25,162 nt of DNA from Deltaproteobacteria bacterium (GTDB taxonomy: Bacteria; Desulfobacterota_C; Deferrisomatia; Deferrisomatales; JACRMM01). Below are positions 1 to 7,796 of the stretch, piece after piece. The number at the start of each line of letters is the position of its first letter. Position 1 is the first letter of the stretch. The position numbers and the translations under genes are program-made. The notes under the pieces are model-generated. The model ran no database searches and was not told the origin of the DNA. It worked only from the letters and a program-made list of their open reading frames with translations. Location of the stretch: positions 1 through 25,162 of the forward strand of contig JACRCS010000808.1 in assembly GCA_016218905.1 (NCBI GenBank). The letters are read 5' to 3'.

Positions 1-210
1 CGTCAGCCCAGGTGCTTCGGTGGGCAAAGCCCACCCTACGGCGCCTGAACGCGAGATCCATCGCAACTCCTCCTAGACGTAGTCGTCAGCCCAGGTGCTT
101 CGGTGGGCGAAGCCCACCCTACGGCGCCTGAACGCGAGATCCATCGCAACTCCTCCTAGACGTAGTCGTCAGCCCAGGTGCTTCGGTGGGCGAAGCCCAC
201 CCTACGGCGC
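1..210. repeat. 83-bp tandem repeat, 2.5 copies, each with a hairpin
   Basis: Two full 83-bp units (1-83 and 84-166) are followed by a partial third (167-210). The full units are identical except for one A/G difference at the hairpin loop (position 26 versus 109). Each copy has a 7-bp inverted repeat, GGTGGGC / GCCCACC with a 3-nt loop, at 19-35, 102-118 and 185-201. The array may continue upstream of the window. It lies just downstream of the stop of the minus-strand acyl-CoA ligase gene, so the hairpins could help end that transcript or protect its 3' end. That role is inference. Hairpin-containing intergenic repeats of this general form are common in GC-rich genomes. Confidence 0.9.
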
Positions 211-238
211 TGCCCGCGCCCGGCCCGCGGAACGACGA

Positions 239-1774
239 TCAGACGCCGGTGAGGCTCTGGCGAAGCTCTCGCTTCAGGATCTTCCCGCTCGGGTTCTTCG
301 GGAGCTCGTCGAGGAAGAAGACCCGGCGGGGCTTCTTGTAGCCCGCGAGCTCGGCCACGCAGTGCTCCACCAGCTCCTCGGCGCTGGCCCGGAGGCCGGA
401 GCGCAGCACCACGGCCGCGGTCACCGCCTCGCCCCAGTGCTCGTCCGGGAGCCCCAGCACCGCGGCCTCGAGCACCGCGGGGTGGGTGTAGAGGACGGCC
501 TCGATCTCCTTCGTGTAGATGTTGACCCCGCCGCTCACCACCATGTCCTTCTTACGGTCGACGACGAAGAGGTACCGGTCCTCGTCCAGGTAGCCGAGGT
601 CCCCGGTGTAGAACCAGCCGCCCCGGACCGCCTTCGCGGTCTCCTCGGGCAGGTTCCAGTAGCCGGAGATCACGGAGCGGCTCCGGACGAGCACCTCGCC
701 CACTTCGCCCGGGCCGAGGTCGCGGCCGCCGTCGTCCACGATCCGCACCTCGGCCCCGACGGCCTCGCGGCCCGCCGACGCGAGGCGCCGCTGGCGCGCC
801 TCGTCGCCGTCGAGGGCGTGGTCCGCGGCGACGAGGAAGGTGGCCTCCAGGGTCTCGGTGAGCCCGTAGCCCTGGGTGAAGCCGCAGGGCAGCCGCTCCA
901 GGGCGCGGCGCAGCACGGCCGGCGGCATCGGCCCCCCGCCGTAGAAGACGAGGCGCAGGCTCGAGAGGTCCCGGTCCGGAAGGCTGGGGTCGTTCAACAC
1001 CGAGTTGATCATCGTGGGGACGAGCAGCGCGACCGTCGCGCGCTCCCGCTCCAGGGTGTCGAGCCAGAGGCCCGGTTCGAAGTGGTCCACGATGACCTGG
1101 GTGCAGCCGAGGAGCATGTAGGTGACGGCCATGAAGACCGCGCCCATGTGATAGAGGGGCGTGCCCACGAGGTTCACGTCGTCGGCCCGGCTCCCGTCCG
1201 CCACGAACTGGTTGAATCCGTTCGCCTCGAGGTTCAGGTGAGAGACCATGGCGCCCTTGGGGAGCCCCGTGGTGCCGCTGGTGAAGAAGATGGCGAAGGT
1301 GTCGTGCTCCGAGGCCGGCGAGGCGACCGGGGAGGCCGACCCGGCCGCCAGGACCTCCTCGTAGGCGTCGGCCCCGGCCGCCGCGCCCCCCACAACCCAG
1401 GGCCGGCGGAGGCCCGGGAGCCGGCCGGCGAGCTCCTCGAGCTTGCCCGCGTAAGCGCGCCCCACGATCGCCAGCGACGGCTCGGCCCGGCCCAGGATCT
1501 CACCGAGCTCCCGGGCGTTCAGCCGATAGCTCACCGGCACCGCGATGAGGCCGGCCCGGGCCGCGCCGAAGTACGCCTCAACGAACTCGGGGCAGTTCCC
1601 GAGCACGACCGCGACCCGGTCGCCCTTCCGGAGCCCCCGCGCCAGGAGCGCGTTCGCGACCCGGTCGACCCGGACGTCGAGCTCCTTCCAGGTGAGCACC
1701 CGCCCGCCGTGCACCAGGGCGGGTTTCCCCGGGAACCGCAGCCCGTTTCGACGGGCGATCTCATCGAGCGTCAT
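239..1774 (-). CDS. AMP-forming acyl-CoA synthetase (ligase), ANL superfamily
   Basis: This 511-aa protein activates a carboxylic acid through an acyl-adenylate and transfers it to CoA in the cytoplasm. All core ANL motifs are visible: the phosphate-binding loop TSGTTGLPKG (165-174), GYGLTE (302-307), the YTGDLG segment with Asp392 (389-394), the DRKKD hinge (406-410) and the catalytic lysine Lys498 in NPSGKIL near the C-terminus. Length is normal for medium/long-chain or aryl acid ligases. The start at 1774 follows a GGAG-type ribosome site and the family N-terminus; an upstream in-frame ATG at 1840 adds only an Arg-rich, non-homologous stretch. It is the last gene of the minus-strand hyuAB-mutase operon, separated from the B12-binding subunit by 129 bp. 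The substrate is unknown; context suggests it activates the acid handled by the adjacent mutase. Confidence 0.93.
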   Translation of the reverse strand: MTLDEIARRNGLRFPGKPALVHGGRVLTWKELDVRVDRVANALLARGLRKGDRVAVVLGNCPEFVEAYFGAARAGLIAVPVSYRLNARELGEILGRAEPSLAIVGRAYAGKLEELAGRLPGLRRPWVVGGAAAGADAYEEVLAAGSASPVASPASEHDTFAIFFTSGTTGLPKGAMVSHLNLEANGFNQFVADGSRADDVNLVGTPLYHMGAVFMAVTYMLLGCTQVIVDHFEPGLWLDTLERERATVALLVPTMINSVLNDPSLPDRDLSSLRLVFYGGGPMPPAVLRRALERLPCGFTQGYGLTETLEATFLVAADHALDGDEARQRRLASAGREAVGAEVRIVDDGGRDLGPGEVGEVLVRSRSVISGYWNLPEETAKAVRGGWFYTGDLGYLDEDRYLFVVDRKKDMVVSGGVNIYTKEIEAVLYTHPAVLEAAVLGLPDEHWGEAVTAAVVLRSGLRASAEELVEHCVAELAGYKKPRRVFFLDELPKNPSGKILKRELRQSLTGV

Positions 1775-1807
1775 TCTCTCGTCTCCTCGTGCGGCGTCTC
1801 GAGGACG

Positions 1808-1895
1808 CCCCCTCCCCCTGTCCCCTGATCGCTCTCGCACCTCCTGCCCTACACGATCCGGGCTCGTCCTGAGCCCGTCCCGCGAGGGGAGGGGG
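1808..1895. repeat. inverted-repeat region between the B12-binding subunit and the ligase
   Basis: A perfect 10-bp inverted repeat (CCCCCTCCCC at 1808-1817, GGGGAGGGGG at 1886-1895) encloses a second hairpin: 7-bp arms CGGGCTC / GAGCCCG at 1859-1865 and 1871-1877. This is the only sizeable gap in the minus-strand operon. On the transcript it could form a nested stem that attenuates transcription or separates the ligase message from the upstream genes. There is no T-run, so it is not a convincing intrinsic terminator. Confidence 0.55.
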
Positions 1896-1903
1896 AAATG
1901 CGT

Positions 1904-2290
1904 TTAGCCCAGCACCCGCGCGACCCCCGCCACCACCTCCGCGCTCAGGGTGCCGGGGCGCATCACCTCGGCGACCCCCATGCGCTTGAGCGCCTCCACG
2001 TCGTCCGGGGGGATGACGCCCCCGCAGAAGACGGGGAGGTTGAGCCCCTTCACCTGCATGGCCTCCAGGAGCCGCCGCATCTGCGTCGTGTGCTGGCCCG
2101 AGAGGAAGCTCACGCCGATGGCGTCCGCGGCCTCCTCGATGGCCGCGGCGACGACCTGATCGGCGTAGTTGTGGAGGCCGAGGTAGATCACCTCGTAGCC
2201 GGCGTCGCGGAGCGTCTGCGCCACGGTCACGATCCCCGTGTCGTGGCAGTCGAGCCCCATCTTCGCCAGCAGCACGCGCTTTCCCGCCAT
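1904..2290 (-). CDS. cobalamin-binding small subunit of a methylmalonyl-CoA-mutase-like enzyme
   Basis: This 128-aa protein is a stand-alone B12-binding domain, equivalent to the C-terminal domain of methylmalonyl-CoA mutase. It has the base-off/His-on signature DxHxxG (Asp14, His16, Gly19), where His16 should be the lower axial cobalt ligand. An SxL motif follows at 61-63 (SFL) and the GG pair at 90-91 in CGGVIPP. Cys15 replaces the usual Gly of DGH, a mild oddity. The gene starts 3 nt after the mutase large-subunit stop, and its GGGAGGTGA ribosome site overlaps that stop, so the two should be made in matched amounts. The split large/small arrangement matches isobutyryl-CoA and 2-hydroxyisobutyryl-CoA mutases and some archaeal methylmalonyl-CoA mutases. 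The partner assignment is strong; the reaction is not known. Confidence 0.93.
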   Translation of the reverse strand: MAGKRVLLAKMGLDCHDTGIVTVAQTLRDAGYEVIYLGLHNYADQVVAAAIEEAADAIGVSFLSGQHTTQMRRLLEAMQVKGLNLPVFCGGVIPPDDVEALKRMGVAEVMRPGTLSAEVVAGVARVLG

Positions 2291-2293
2291 GGC

Positions 2294-3946
2294 TCACCTC
2301 CCTGCCTTGCGAAAGGACGAGCCCTGGGCCTGCCGCATGGCCTCGTGGCACTCGCCCATCGTCACCTTGTTCTGGAGCGCGTTCACGAGGACCGGGACCA
2401 TGTTCTCGCCGTCCCTCCAGGCGCGCTCGATCCGGCCCATGGCTTCGGCCCAGCGCTGGGGGTCGCGTTCGGCGCGGTACCGGCGCAGGTACTCGCCCCG
2501 GCGCTGCCCCCACTCGTCCGCGCGGATCTTGTGGATCGTCAGGGGCGTCTCCTCCTCGGGCCGGAGGGCGAACCGGTTCACCCCCACCAAGTTGCGGCGG
2601 CCGCTGTCGAGGTCCGCCTGGTTCTTGTAGCGGGCCTCGTTGATCTGCTTCTCGAGCCAGCCGCTCTTGACGCAGGCGATGAGGCCGCCCTGGGCGGAGA
2701 TCTCGGCCAGGAGCCCGGAGATCGCCTGCTCCATGCGGTTCGTGAGGTTCTCGACGTAGTAGGAGCCGCCCAGCGGGTCCACGGTCTTCGTGACGCCGCT
2801 CTCGTAGGCGATCACCTGCTGGGTGCGAAGCGCCATCCGGGAGGACTCCTCCGTGGGGAGCCCCCAGCCCTCGTCGTAGGAGCAGAGGTGGATGGACTGG
2901 GCGCCCCCGAAGACCGCCGCCAGCGCCTCCAGGCCCGCCCGCACGACGTTCACCTGGGGCTGCTGGGTCGTCAGCGTGTTGCCGGCCGACTGGACCGAGA
3001 AGCGCATCCGGCAGCACTCGTCGTTCTCGGCCCCGAGCTCGCCCCGCATGGTCTTGGCGTAGAGGCGCCGCATGGCCCGGAACTTCGCGATCTCCTCGAA
3101 GAAGTCGATGGAGGCCGAGAGGAAGAAGGACGCCCGCCGGGCGAAGCGGTTCACGTCGAGGCCCCGGGCCTTGGCCATCCGGAAGATGTCGAAGGCGTGG
3201 CCGAGAGTGAAGGCGCCGTCCTGGACCGCGTTTACGCCGGTCTCCCGGAGGTTGTAGCCGTTCGTCACCATCCAGTTGAGCTTCGGCATCCGCTCGCTGA
3301 TGAACGCGATGTTGTCGACGCAGAGCCGGAGCGTCCCGTCGAGCGGAAAGAACTGCGTCACCGTCTGCAGGGGCCCGCCGCTCATCTGGTAGAAGGGGTC
3401 GTTTTGCTGGGTCCCGACCACGTCGCCGAGCGCGATCCCCTTCTTCTGGGCCACGGCGGCGAGCATGGCGAGCGTCACGGCCGAGACCGGCGGCCGGATC
3501 GAGAGCGCGTAAGAGACGGCGTCGGGAGAGAAGCCGTCGTAGAGGGCCTCCATGTCCTCCAGGGTGCTGATGGCCACCCCGGTCACCCCCACCTCGCCCT
3601 CGGCGATGGCGTCGTCGGAGTCGAAGCCGTAGGAGGTCGGGAGGTCGATCGTGATGACGAAGCCGTTGGCGCCGGTCTTCGCCAGGTACCGGATGCGCTC
3701 GTTCGTCTCCTGGGGCGAGCCGAAGCCCACCTGGAAGCGCCGGGTCCAGATGCGCTTCCGGTACATCCCCGGATAGGGGCCCCGGGTGAAGGGGTACTGC
3801 CCGGGCACGCCCAGGTCCCGGGCGCAGTCGAAGCCCTCGACGTCCTCCGGGCCGTAGAGCTCTCCGATCTCGAGGCCGGCCCCCGTCTCTAAGAGTTGCT
3901 CCTCCCCGGCCTTCCAGGAGGGAGGTGTTGCTGCCGCCTGGCTCAT
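2294..3946 (-). CDS. B12-dependent acyl-CoA mutase large subunit, divergent active site
   Basis: This 550-aa TIM-barrel protein is homologous to the catalytic domain of methylmalonyl-CoA mutase and lacks the fused B12 domain. CoA-site residues align well: Arg65 and Arg70 with Arg82 and Arg87 of the Propionibacterium enzyme, Gln181 with Gln197, Arg271 with Arg283, Ser273 with Ser285. The acyl pocket differs. Tyr89 becomes Gln72. Catalytic His244 becomes Asn232 (context NGYNLRETG). The methylmalonyl-carboxylate ligand Arg207 has no counterpart, since no Arg lies between residues 183 and 207. Thr99 sits at the position that is Asp117 in 2-hydroxyisobutyryl-CoA mutase. It is therefore unlikely to use methylmalonyl-CoA. 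Start chosen at 3946: AGGAGG lies 6 nt upstream and the ATG overlaps the hyuB stop (ATGA). No MeaB-type GTPase chaperone is in the window. Confidence 0.92.
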   Translation of the reverse strand: MSQAAATPPSWKAGEEQLLETGAGLEIGELYGPEDVEGFDCARDLGVPGQYPFTRGPYPGMYRKRIWTRRFQVGFGSPQETNERIRYLAKTGANGFVITIDLPTSYGFDSDDAIAEGEVGVTGVAISTLEDMEALYDGFSPDAVSYALSIRPPVSAVTLAMLAAVAQKKGIALGDVVGTQQNDPFYQMSGGPLQTVTQFFPLDGTLRLCVDNIAFISERMPKLNWMVTNGYNLRETGVNAVQDGAFTLGHAFDIFRMAKARGLDVNRFARRASFFLSASIDFFEEIAKFRAMRRLYAKTMRGELGAENDECCRMRFSVQSAGNTLTTQQPQVNVVRAGLEALAAVFGGAQSIHLCSYDEGWGLPTEESSRMALRTQQVIAYESGVTKTVDPLGGSYYVENLTNRMEQAISGLLAEISAQGGLIACVKSGWLEKQINEARYKNQADLDSGRRNLVGVNRFALRPEEETPLTIHKIRADEWGQRRGEYLRRYRAERDPQRWAEAMGRIERAWRDGENMVPVLVNALQNKVTMGECHEAMRQAQGSSFRKAGR

Positions 3947-5691
3947 GCCCTTCCTCCTCTCAGGGCGAGCGTGCCGGCGAAGTCGTACTCCCGGGTGACC
4001 GGGTCGACGGCGACGCCGTAGTCGCTCTTCGCCGTCTCGGCGGAGATGGTGCCGTAGCGGACCTCTTCGAGGACGCGCTCCACCGGCCGACACCTCGGGT
4101 CACCGTACCCTCCCCCGCCGCCCGCGATCTGGTACCACCGGGTGCCCCGCGGGATCCCGACCACCACCTCCTTGCTCTTGCAGACGTGGACGTTGCCGTC
4201 GGGGTAACGCAGCTCTCCCAGGTTCCGCCCCCCGGGCAAGCCGCCGAGGAGTCCCTTCGCCTCGGAGCCCGGCTCGATTCCGTCGCCGAAGGCGCTCACG
4301 AGGTTGCCGTCGTTCAAGAACTCCATCTCGAGCTCCACCCCGAGCCCGCCTCTCCACTCCCCTGCCCCGCCGGAGTCCGGCAGGTACTCGAACCGGTGGA
4401 TGAAGAGCGGATCCTTGACCTCGAACATCTCGGGGTCCTGGGCGAGGAGTCCCCCGCCGCAGGCGATGAGCCCGATGTGGTCGTAGCCGTCCGCTCCGGC
4501 GGTCCCGCCGCTGCCGCCCTTGAGGCCGTTGAACAGGATATCGACGAAGGGCTGGTTGGTGCGGTCGTTGAACCCCACCGCGGCGATGGCGAAGAGGGGA
4601 TTCCAGGGCGCCGTGACCCGGTCCGGGAGGGCCTGGGAGAGGGCGGCGAAGATGGCCGCCGAGGTCTGGTCCGAGAGGTGGTTGCCGAAGGTGCTCGCGG
4701 CCGGGAAGTTGGGGTTGAGCATCGACCCCTGGGGGATGTCGATGTGGATCGGCCGCATCATGCCGGCGTTCTGCGGGAGGTCCGGGTCCTTGAGGCACAT
4801 GAGGAGCGTGAGCACGACCGCGGTGACGCTCGAGCCCCACGGGGCGTTCACGTAGCCCGGCGTCTGGGGGGAGGTGCCGGCGAAGTCGAAGAAGATCTCC
4901 TCGCCCTTCACCGTCACCTCGACCTTGATGTCCATGGTCGATCCCGGGTTGATCCCGTCGTAGTAGACCCGCGAGCTCCCGTGGTAGGTGCCGTCCGGGA
5001 TCGCCGCGATCTCGGCCCGCATCTGGCGCTCGGTGGCGTCGAAGAGGTGGGCGAGGTGGCTCTCGAAGGTCTCCCAGCCGTACTTGGCGATGAGCTTTCC
5101 GAGCTCCCGGTCGCCCACGGCGCAGCCGCCCATCGCGGCCTGGATGTCCTCCTGGACGATCGGGAAGCGGATGTTGCCGAAGACGAGGTCCCACACGTCC
5201 TGGCGCTTCACGCCCTTCTCGAAGAGCTTCACGGGCGTGATCCGCAGTGCCTCCTGCCAGATCTCGGTGGCGCCCGGGTTGTAGGCGCCGGCCACGTCGC
5301 CTCCCACGTCCGCCTGGTGGCCGTTGATGGCGGCGAAGCCGACGAGCTTGTCCTCGTGGAAGATGGGCCGGACGATCTTCACGTCCGCGGGCTGGTTCCC
5401 CCCGGTGAAGGGGTCGTTGTGGATGATCACGTCCCCCGGGTAGAGGTTGTCGCCGAAGTACCGGACCATGTACTCGATGGAGCCCGGCACCGCGAAGGCG
5501 AGGATCGGGATATAGGCCGTCTGCTCCATGAGCTGGCCCTTGGCGTCGTAGAGTCCCGTCACGAAGTCCCGGGCCTCGCTCAGGATGGGCGAGCGGGCGG
5601 TGCGGAGCATCACGAGGCCCATCTCCTCGGTGATGGCCTTCAAGCGCCGCTGGATGACGGTGACGAGGATCGGATCGATGTTCCGCTTCAT
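3943..5691 (-). CDS. hyuB: HyuB-type subunit 1 of a hydantoinase/oxoprolinase/ketone-carboxylase family enzyme
   Basis: This 582-aa protein belongs to the hydantoinase B / acetone carboxylase alpha family, in which HyuB completes a reaction on a substrate phosphorylated by HyuA. Family landmarks include NDPFTGGNQPAD (92-103), NGHQADVGG (123-131), the Gly-rich GGSGG segment and AGGGGGYGDP near the C-terminus. Three residues that match the metal site of acetone carboxylase by spacing (H-x2-D-x21-H) are here Gln100, Asp103 and His125, so the first His is replaced by Gln. The second copy at 10296-12098 keeps the His. The gene overlaps hyuA upstream and the mutase downstream by ATGA in both cases. 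No small AcxC-like third subunit is present, so carboxylase function is less likely than ATP-driven ring opening, but both remain open. Confidence 0.93.
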   Translation of the reverse strand: MKRNIDPILVTVIQRRLKAITEEMGLVMLRTARSPILSEARDFVTGLYDAKGQLMEQTAYIPILAFAVPGSIEYMVRYFGDNLYPGDVIIHNDPFTGGNQPADVKIVRPIFHEDKLVGFAAINGHQADVGGDVAGAYNPGATEIWQEALRITPVKLFEKGVKRQDVWDLVFGNIRFPIVQEDIQAAMGGCAVGDRELGKLIAKYGWETFESHLAHLFDATERQMRAEIAAIPDGTYHGSSRVYYDGINPGSTMDIKVEVTVKGEEIFFDFAGTSPQTPGYVNAPWGSSVTAVVLTLLMCLKDPDLPQNAGMMRPIHIDIPQGSMLNPNFPAASTFGNHLSDQTSAAIFAALSQALPDRVTAPWNPLFAIAAVGFNDRTNQPFVDILFNGLKGGSGGTAGADGYDHIGLIACGGGLLAQDPEMFEVKDPLFIHRFEYLPDSGGAGEWRGGLGVELEMEFLNDGNLVSAFGDGIEPGSEAKGLLGGLPGGRNLGELRYPDGNVHVCKSKEVVVGIPRGTRWYQIAGGGGGYGDPRCRPVERVLEEVRYGTISAETAKSDYGVAVDPVTREYDFAGTLALRGGRA

Positions 5692-7796
5692 GCGAGAACC
5701 CTCCTCAGGTACGTATGCTCGATCTCTTTGCGGTAGAGGCTGAAGGTGCCGACGGAGTCGACGACCGCGTTGTACTCGGGGGGAACGAAGGTGCTCGTCG
5801 TGATCTGCTCGAGGATCGCCGGCCCCGCGACGCAGTTCCCGAAGACCATGGCCTCGCCGTCGTAGACAGGGACCTCACGGAAGGCGCGCTCCCGCGGCAG
5901 GTAGACGGAGCGGCTGCCCTTGCGGTACTTGGCCGCGTCGGCGTCCTCCGGCTCCATCCTCTTCAGACTCGGCTTCTCGGTGACGCCGACGGCCGTCACC
6001 CGGAGGTTCACGATCTCCACCTCCGTGGGGGTGCCCTTCAGCGAATAGCCGTAGAGCCGGTCGTGGGCGGCGTGGAGCGCCTCGGAGAGGTAGTCGAGCC
6101 CCTCGGCCTCGAACCGCACGGCGTCGAAGGGCACGGTGATCTCGTTGTGCTGGCCGAGGTAGCGCATGTCGGCCCCGTACTCGATCCGGACGTGGTCGTG
6201 GTTGTGGACGCCCTCGCTCCGGAGCACGCCCCGGCCTTCCACCTCGAGGTCGTGGAGGATCTTGAGCATGGCGGGGAGCTCGGCCTTGGAGGCGAGGCTG
6301 TGGTAGGTGCGCACGTAGCTGTGCTTGAGGTCCGAACGGAGCATCCCGCTCGCGCAGAAGATCGAGGACTCCCGGGGCACCAGGATGACCGGGATCTCCA
6401 TCTCCTCGGCGATGAGCGCGCCGTGCACGGGCCCCGCGCCGCCGGCGACCACCAGGGGGAACTCCCGGGGGTCGATGCCCCGGCGCACCGTGATCTCCCG
6501 GATCCCGGCGGCCATGTTGACGTTCACCACGTGGAACATGCCGGCCGCAGCCTCCTCCACGGAGAGCTTGAGCGGTTTCGCCACGTGGGTCTCGATGGCC
6601 CGCCGGGCCGCGTCGCGGTCGAGCTTCATCTTGCCGCCGAGGAAGAAGTCGGCGTTCAGGTAGCCGAGCACCAGGTTCGCGTCGCTGCAGGTGGGGAGCG
6701 TCCCGCCCCGGCCGTAGCACGCCGGGCCCGGGTCGGCGCCCGCGCTCTGGGGCCCCATGCGGAGCTTCCCGCCGTCGTCGATCCAGCCGATGGAGCCGCC
6801 CCCGGCGCCGATGGTGTGGATGTCGAGCATGGGGAGCGCCAGCCGCTGGCGGTTGATCCAGCCTTCGCTCCGGAGGAGCGGCACCCCGTCCTGCACCAGG
6901 GCCGCGTCGAAGGAGGTGCCGCCCATGTCGACGGTGATGCACTGGCTGTAGCCCTGGGCGCCCGAGAAGGTGATCCCCGCCACGGGCCCGCCGGCCGGGC
7001 CGGAGAGGAGCGTCATGACGGCCTTGTCCGAGGTCGCCTCGGGGGTCGCGACGCCGCCGTTCGACTGCATGATGAGGAGCACGCCGGCGAAGCCGACGCC
7101 CTGGAGCTTCGCGGTGAGGGACTGGAGATAGCGCTTGAGGATCGGGCCCACGTAGGAGTTGAGCACCGCGGTGGAGACCCGGTCGTAGACGCGGAGCTGG
7201 GGCAGGAGCTCCGAGGAGGTCGTGAGGAAGGCCTCGGGGAGCTCCCGGAGCACGTACTCCTTCGCCTGCCGCTCGTGCTCGGGGTTCGCGTAGCTGTGGA
7301 GGAAGCAGATGGCGAGCGCCTCGACCTTCTCGGCCTTGAGCTTCTCCACCGCAGCCGCGAGGGATTCCCGTTCGAGGGGAGTGACGACCCTGCCCTCGAT
7401 GTCGGTGCGCTCCCGGACCCCGAGCCGCAGGTCGCGGGGGACCAGGGGCTTCGGGGGCGTGAGCTTGTTGTTGTAGATCTCCTCGCGAAGCCCCCGGCGC
7501 ATCTCCAGGATGTCGCGGAACCCCTCCGTGGTGAGGAGGCCGCACTTCACGCCGTTGCCGGTGAGCACGGCGTTCGTGGTGACGGTCGTCCCGTGCACGA
7601 TGAGGTCGATCTTCGTCGCGAACTCTTCGAGCGGCAGGCCGGCGGCCTCGGCCATCTCCCGGAGCCCGTTCAGAACGCCGACGGAGGGGTCCGACGGCGT
7701 GCTCGACGTCTTGAAGACGCCGGAGTTGCCCTGCCCGTCGAGCAGCAGGAAGTCGGTGAAGGTCCCTCCTACGTCGATACCGATCTTGTAGCCCAC
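5688..7796 (-). CDS. hyuA: HyuA-type ATP-binding subunit 1 (hydantoinase A/oxoprolinase family)
   Basis: This 702-aa subunit has the actin/hexokinase-like ATPase fold that phosphorylates a carbonyl oxygen in hydantoinases, 5-oxoprolinase and ketone carboxylases. Visible motifs are GIDVGGTFTDF (6-16), VHGTTVTTN (67-75), SGPAGGPVAG (265-274), VDMGGTSFD (289-297) and GAGGGS (330-335). These make a complete ATP site. Translation starts at a GTG, with GAGGAG 7 nt upstream (7804-7809), and the conserved N-terminus begins at the third codon, so the start is well supported. It is the first gene of the minus-strand operon and ends in an ATGA overlap with hyuB. It resembles the divergent copy at 8158-10299 along its whole length, with roughly half of residues identical by eye. 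Confidence 0.94.
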   Translation of the reverse strand: MGYKIGIDVGGTFTDFLLLDGQGNSGVFKTSSTPSDPSVGVLNGLREMAEAAGLPLEEFATKIDLIVHGTTVTTNAVLTGNGVKCGLLTTEGFRDILEMRRGLREEIYNNKLTPPKPLVPRDLRLGVRERTDIEGRVVTPLERESLAAAVEKLKAEKVEALAICFLHSYANPEHERQAKEYVLRELPEAFLTTSSELLPQLRVYDRVSTAVLNSYVGPILKRYLQSLTAKLQGVGFAGVLLIMQSNGGVATPEATSDKAVMTLLSGPAGGPVAGITFSGAQGYSQCITVDMGGTSFDAALVQDGVPLLRSEGWINRQRLALPMLDIHTIGAGGGSIGWIDDGGKLRMGPQSAGADPGPACYGRGGTLPTCSDANLVLGYLNADFFLGGKMKLDRDAARRAIETHVAKPLKLSVEEAAAGMFHVVNVNMAAGIREITVRRGIDPREFPLVVAGGAGPVHGALIAEEMEIPVILVPRESSIFCASGMLRSDLKHSYVRTYHSLASKAELPAMLKILHDLEVEGRGVLRSEGVHNHDHVRIEYGADMRYLGQHNEITVPFDAVRFEAEGLDYLSEALHAAHDRLYGYSLKGTPTEVEIVNLRVTAVGVTEKPSLKRMEPEDADAAKYRKGSRSVYLPRERAFREVPVYDGEAMVFGNCVAGPAILEQITTSTFVPPEYNAVVDSVGTFSLYRKEIEHTYLRRVLA

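Noticed and set aside
1..210. CRISPR array
   Set aside because: The units are contiguous 83-bp tandem copies with no variable spacers, and no cas gene is present.
95..3892. Long plus-strand frames opposite the ligase and mutase genes
   Set aside because: Same antisense pattern in GC-rich DNA: low-complexity composition, no ribosome site, no motifs, fully overlapped by well-supported genes.
2294..3946. Naming the gene mcmA (methylmalonyl-CoA mutase)
   Set aside because: The residues that bind the methylmalonyl carboxylate and the catalytic His are not conserved, so the standard name would mislead.
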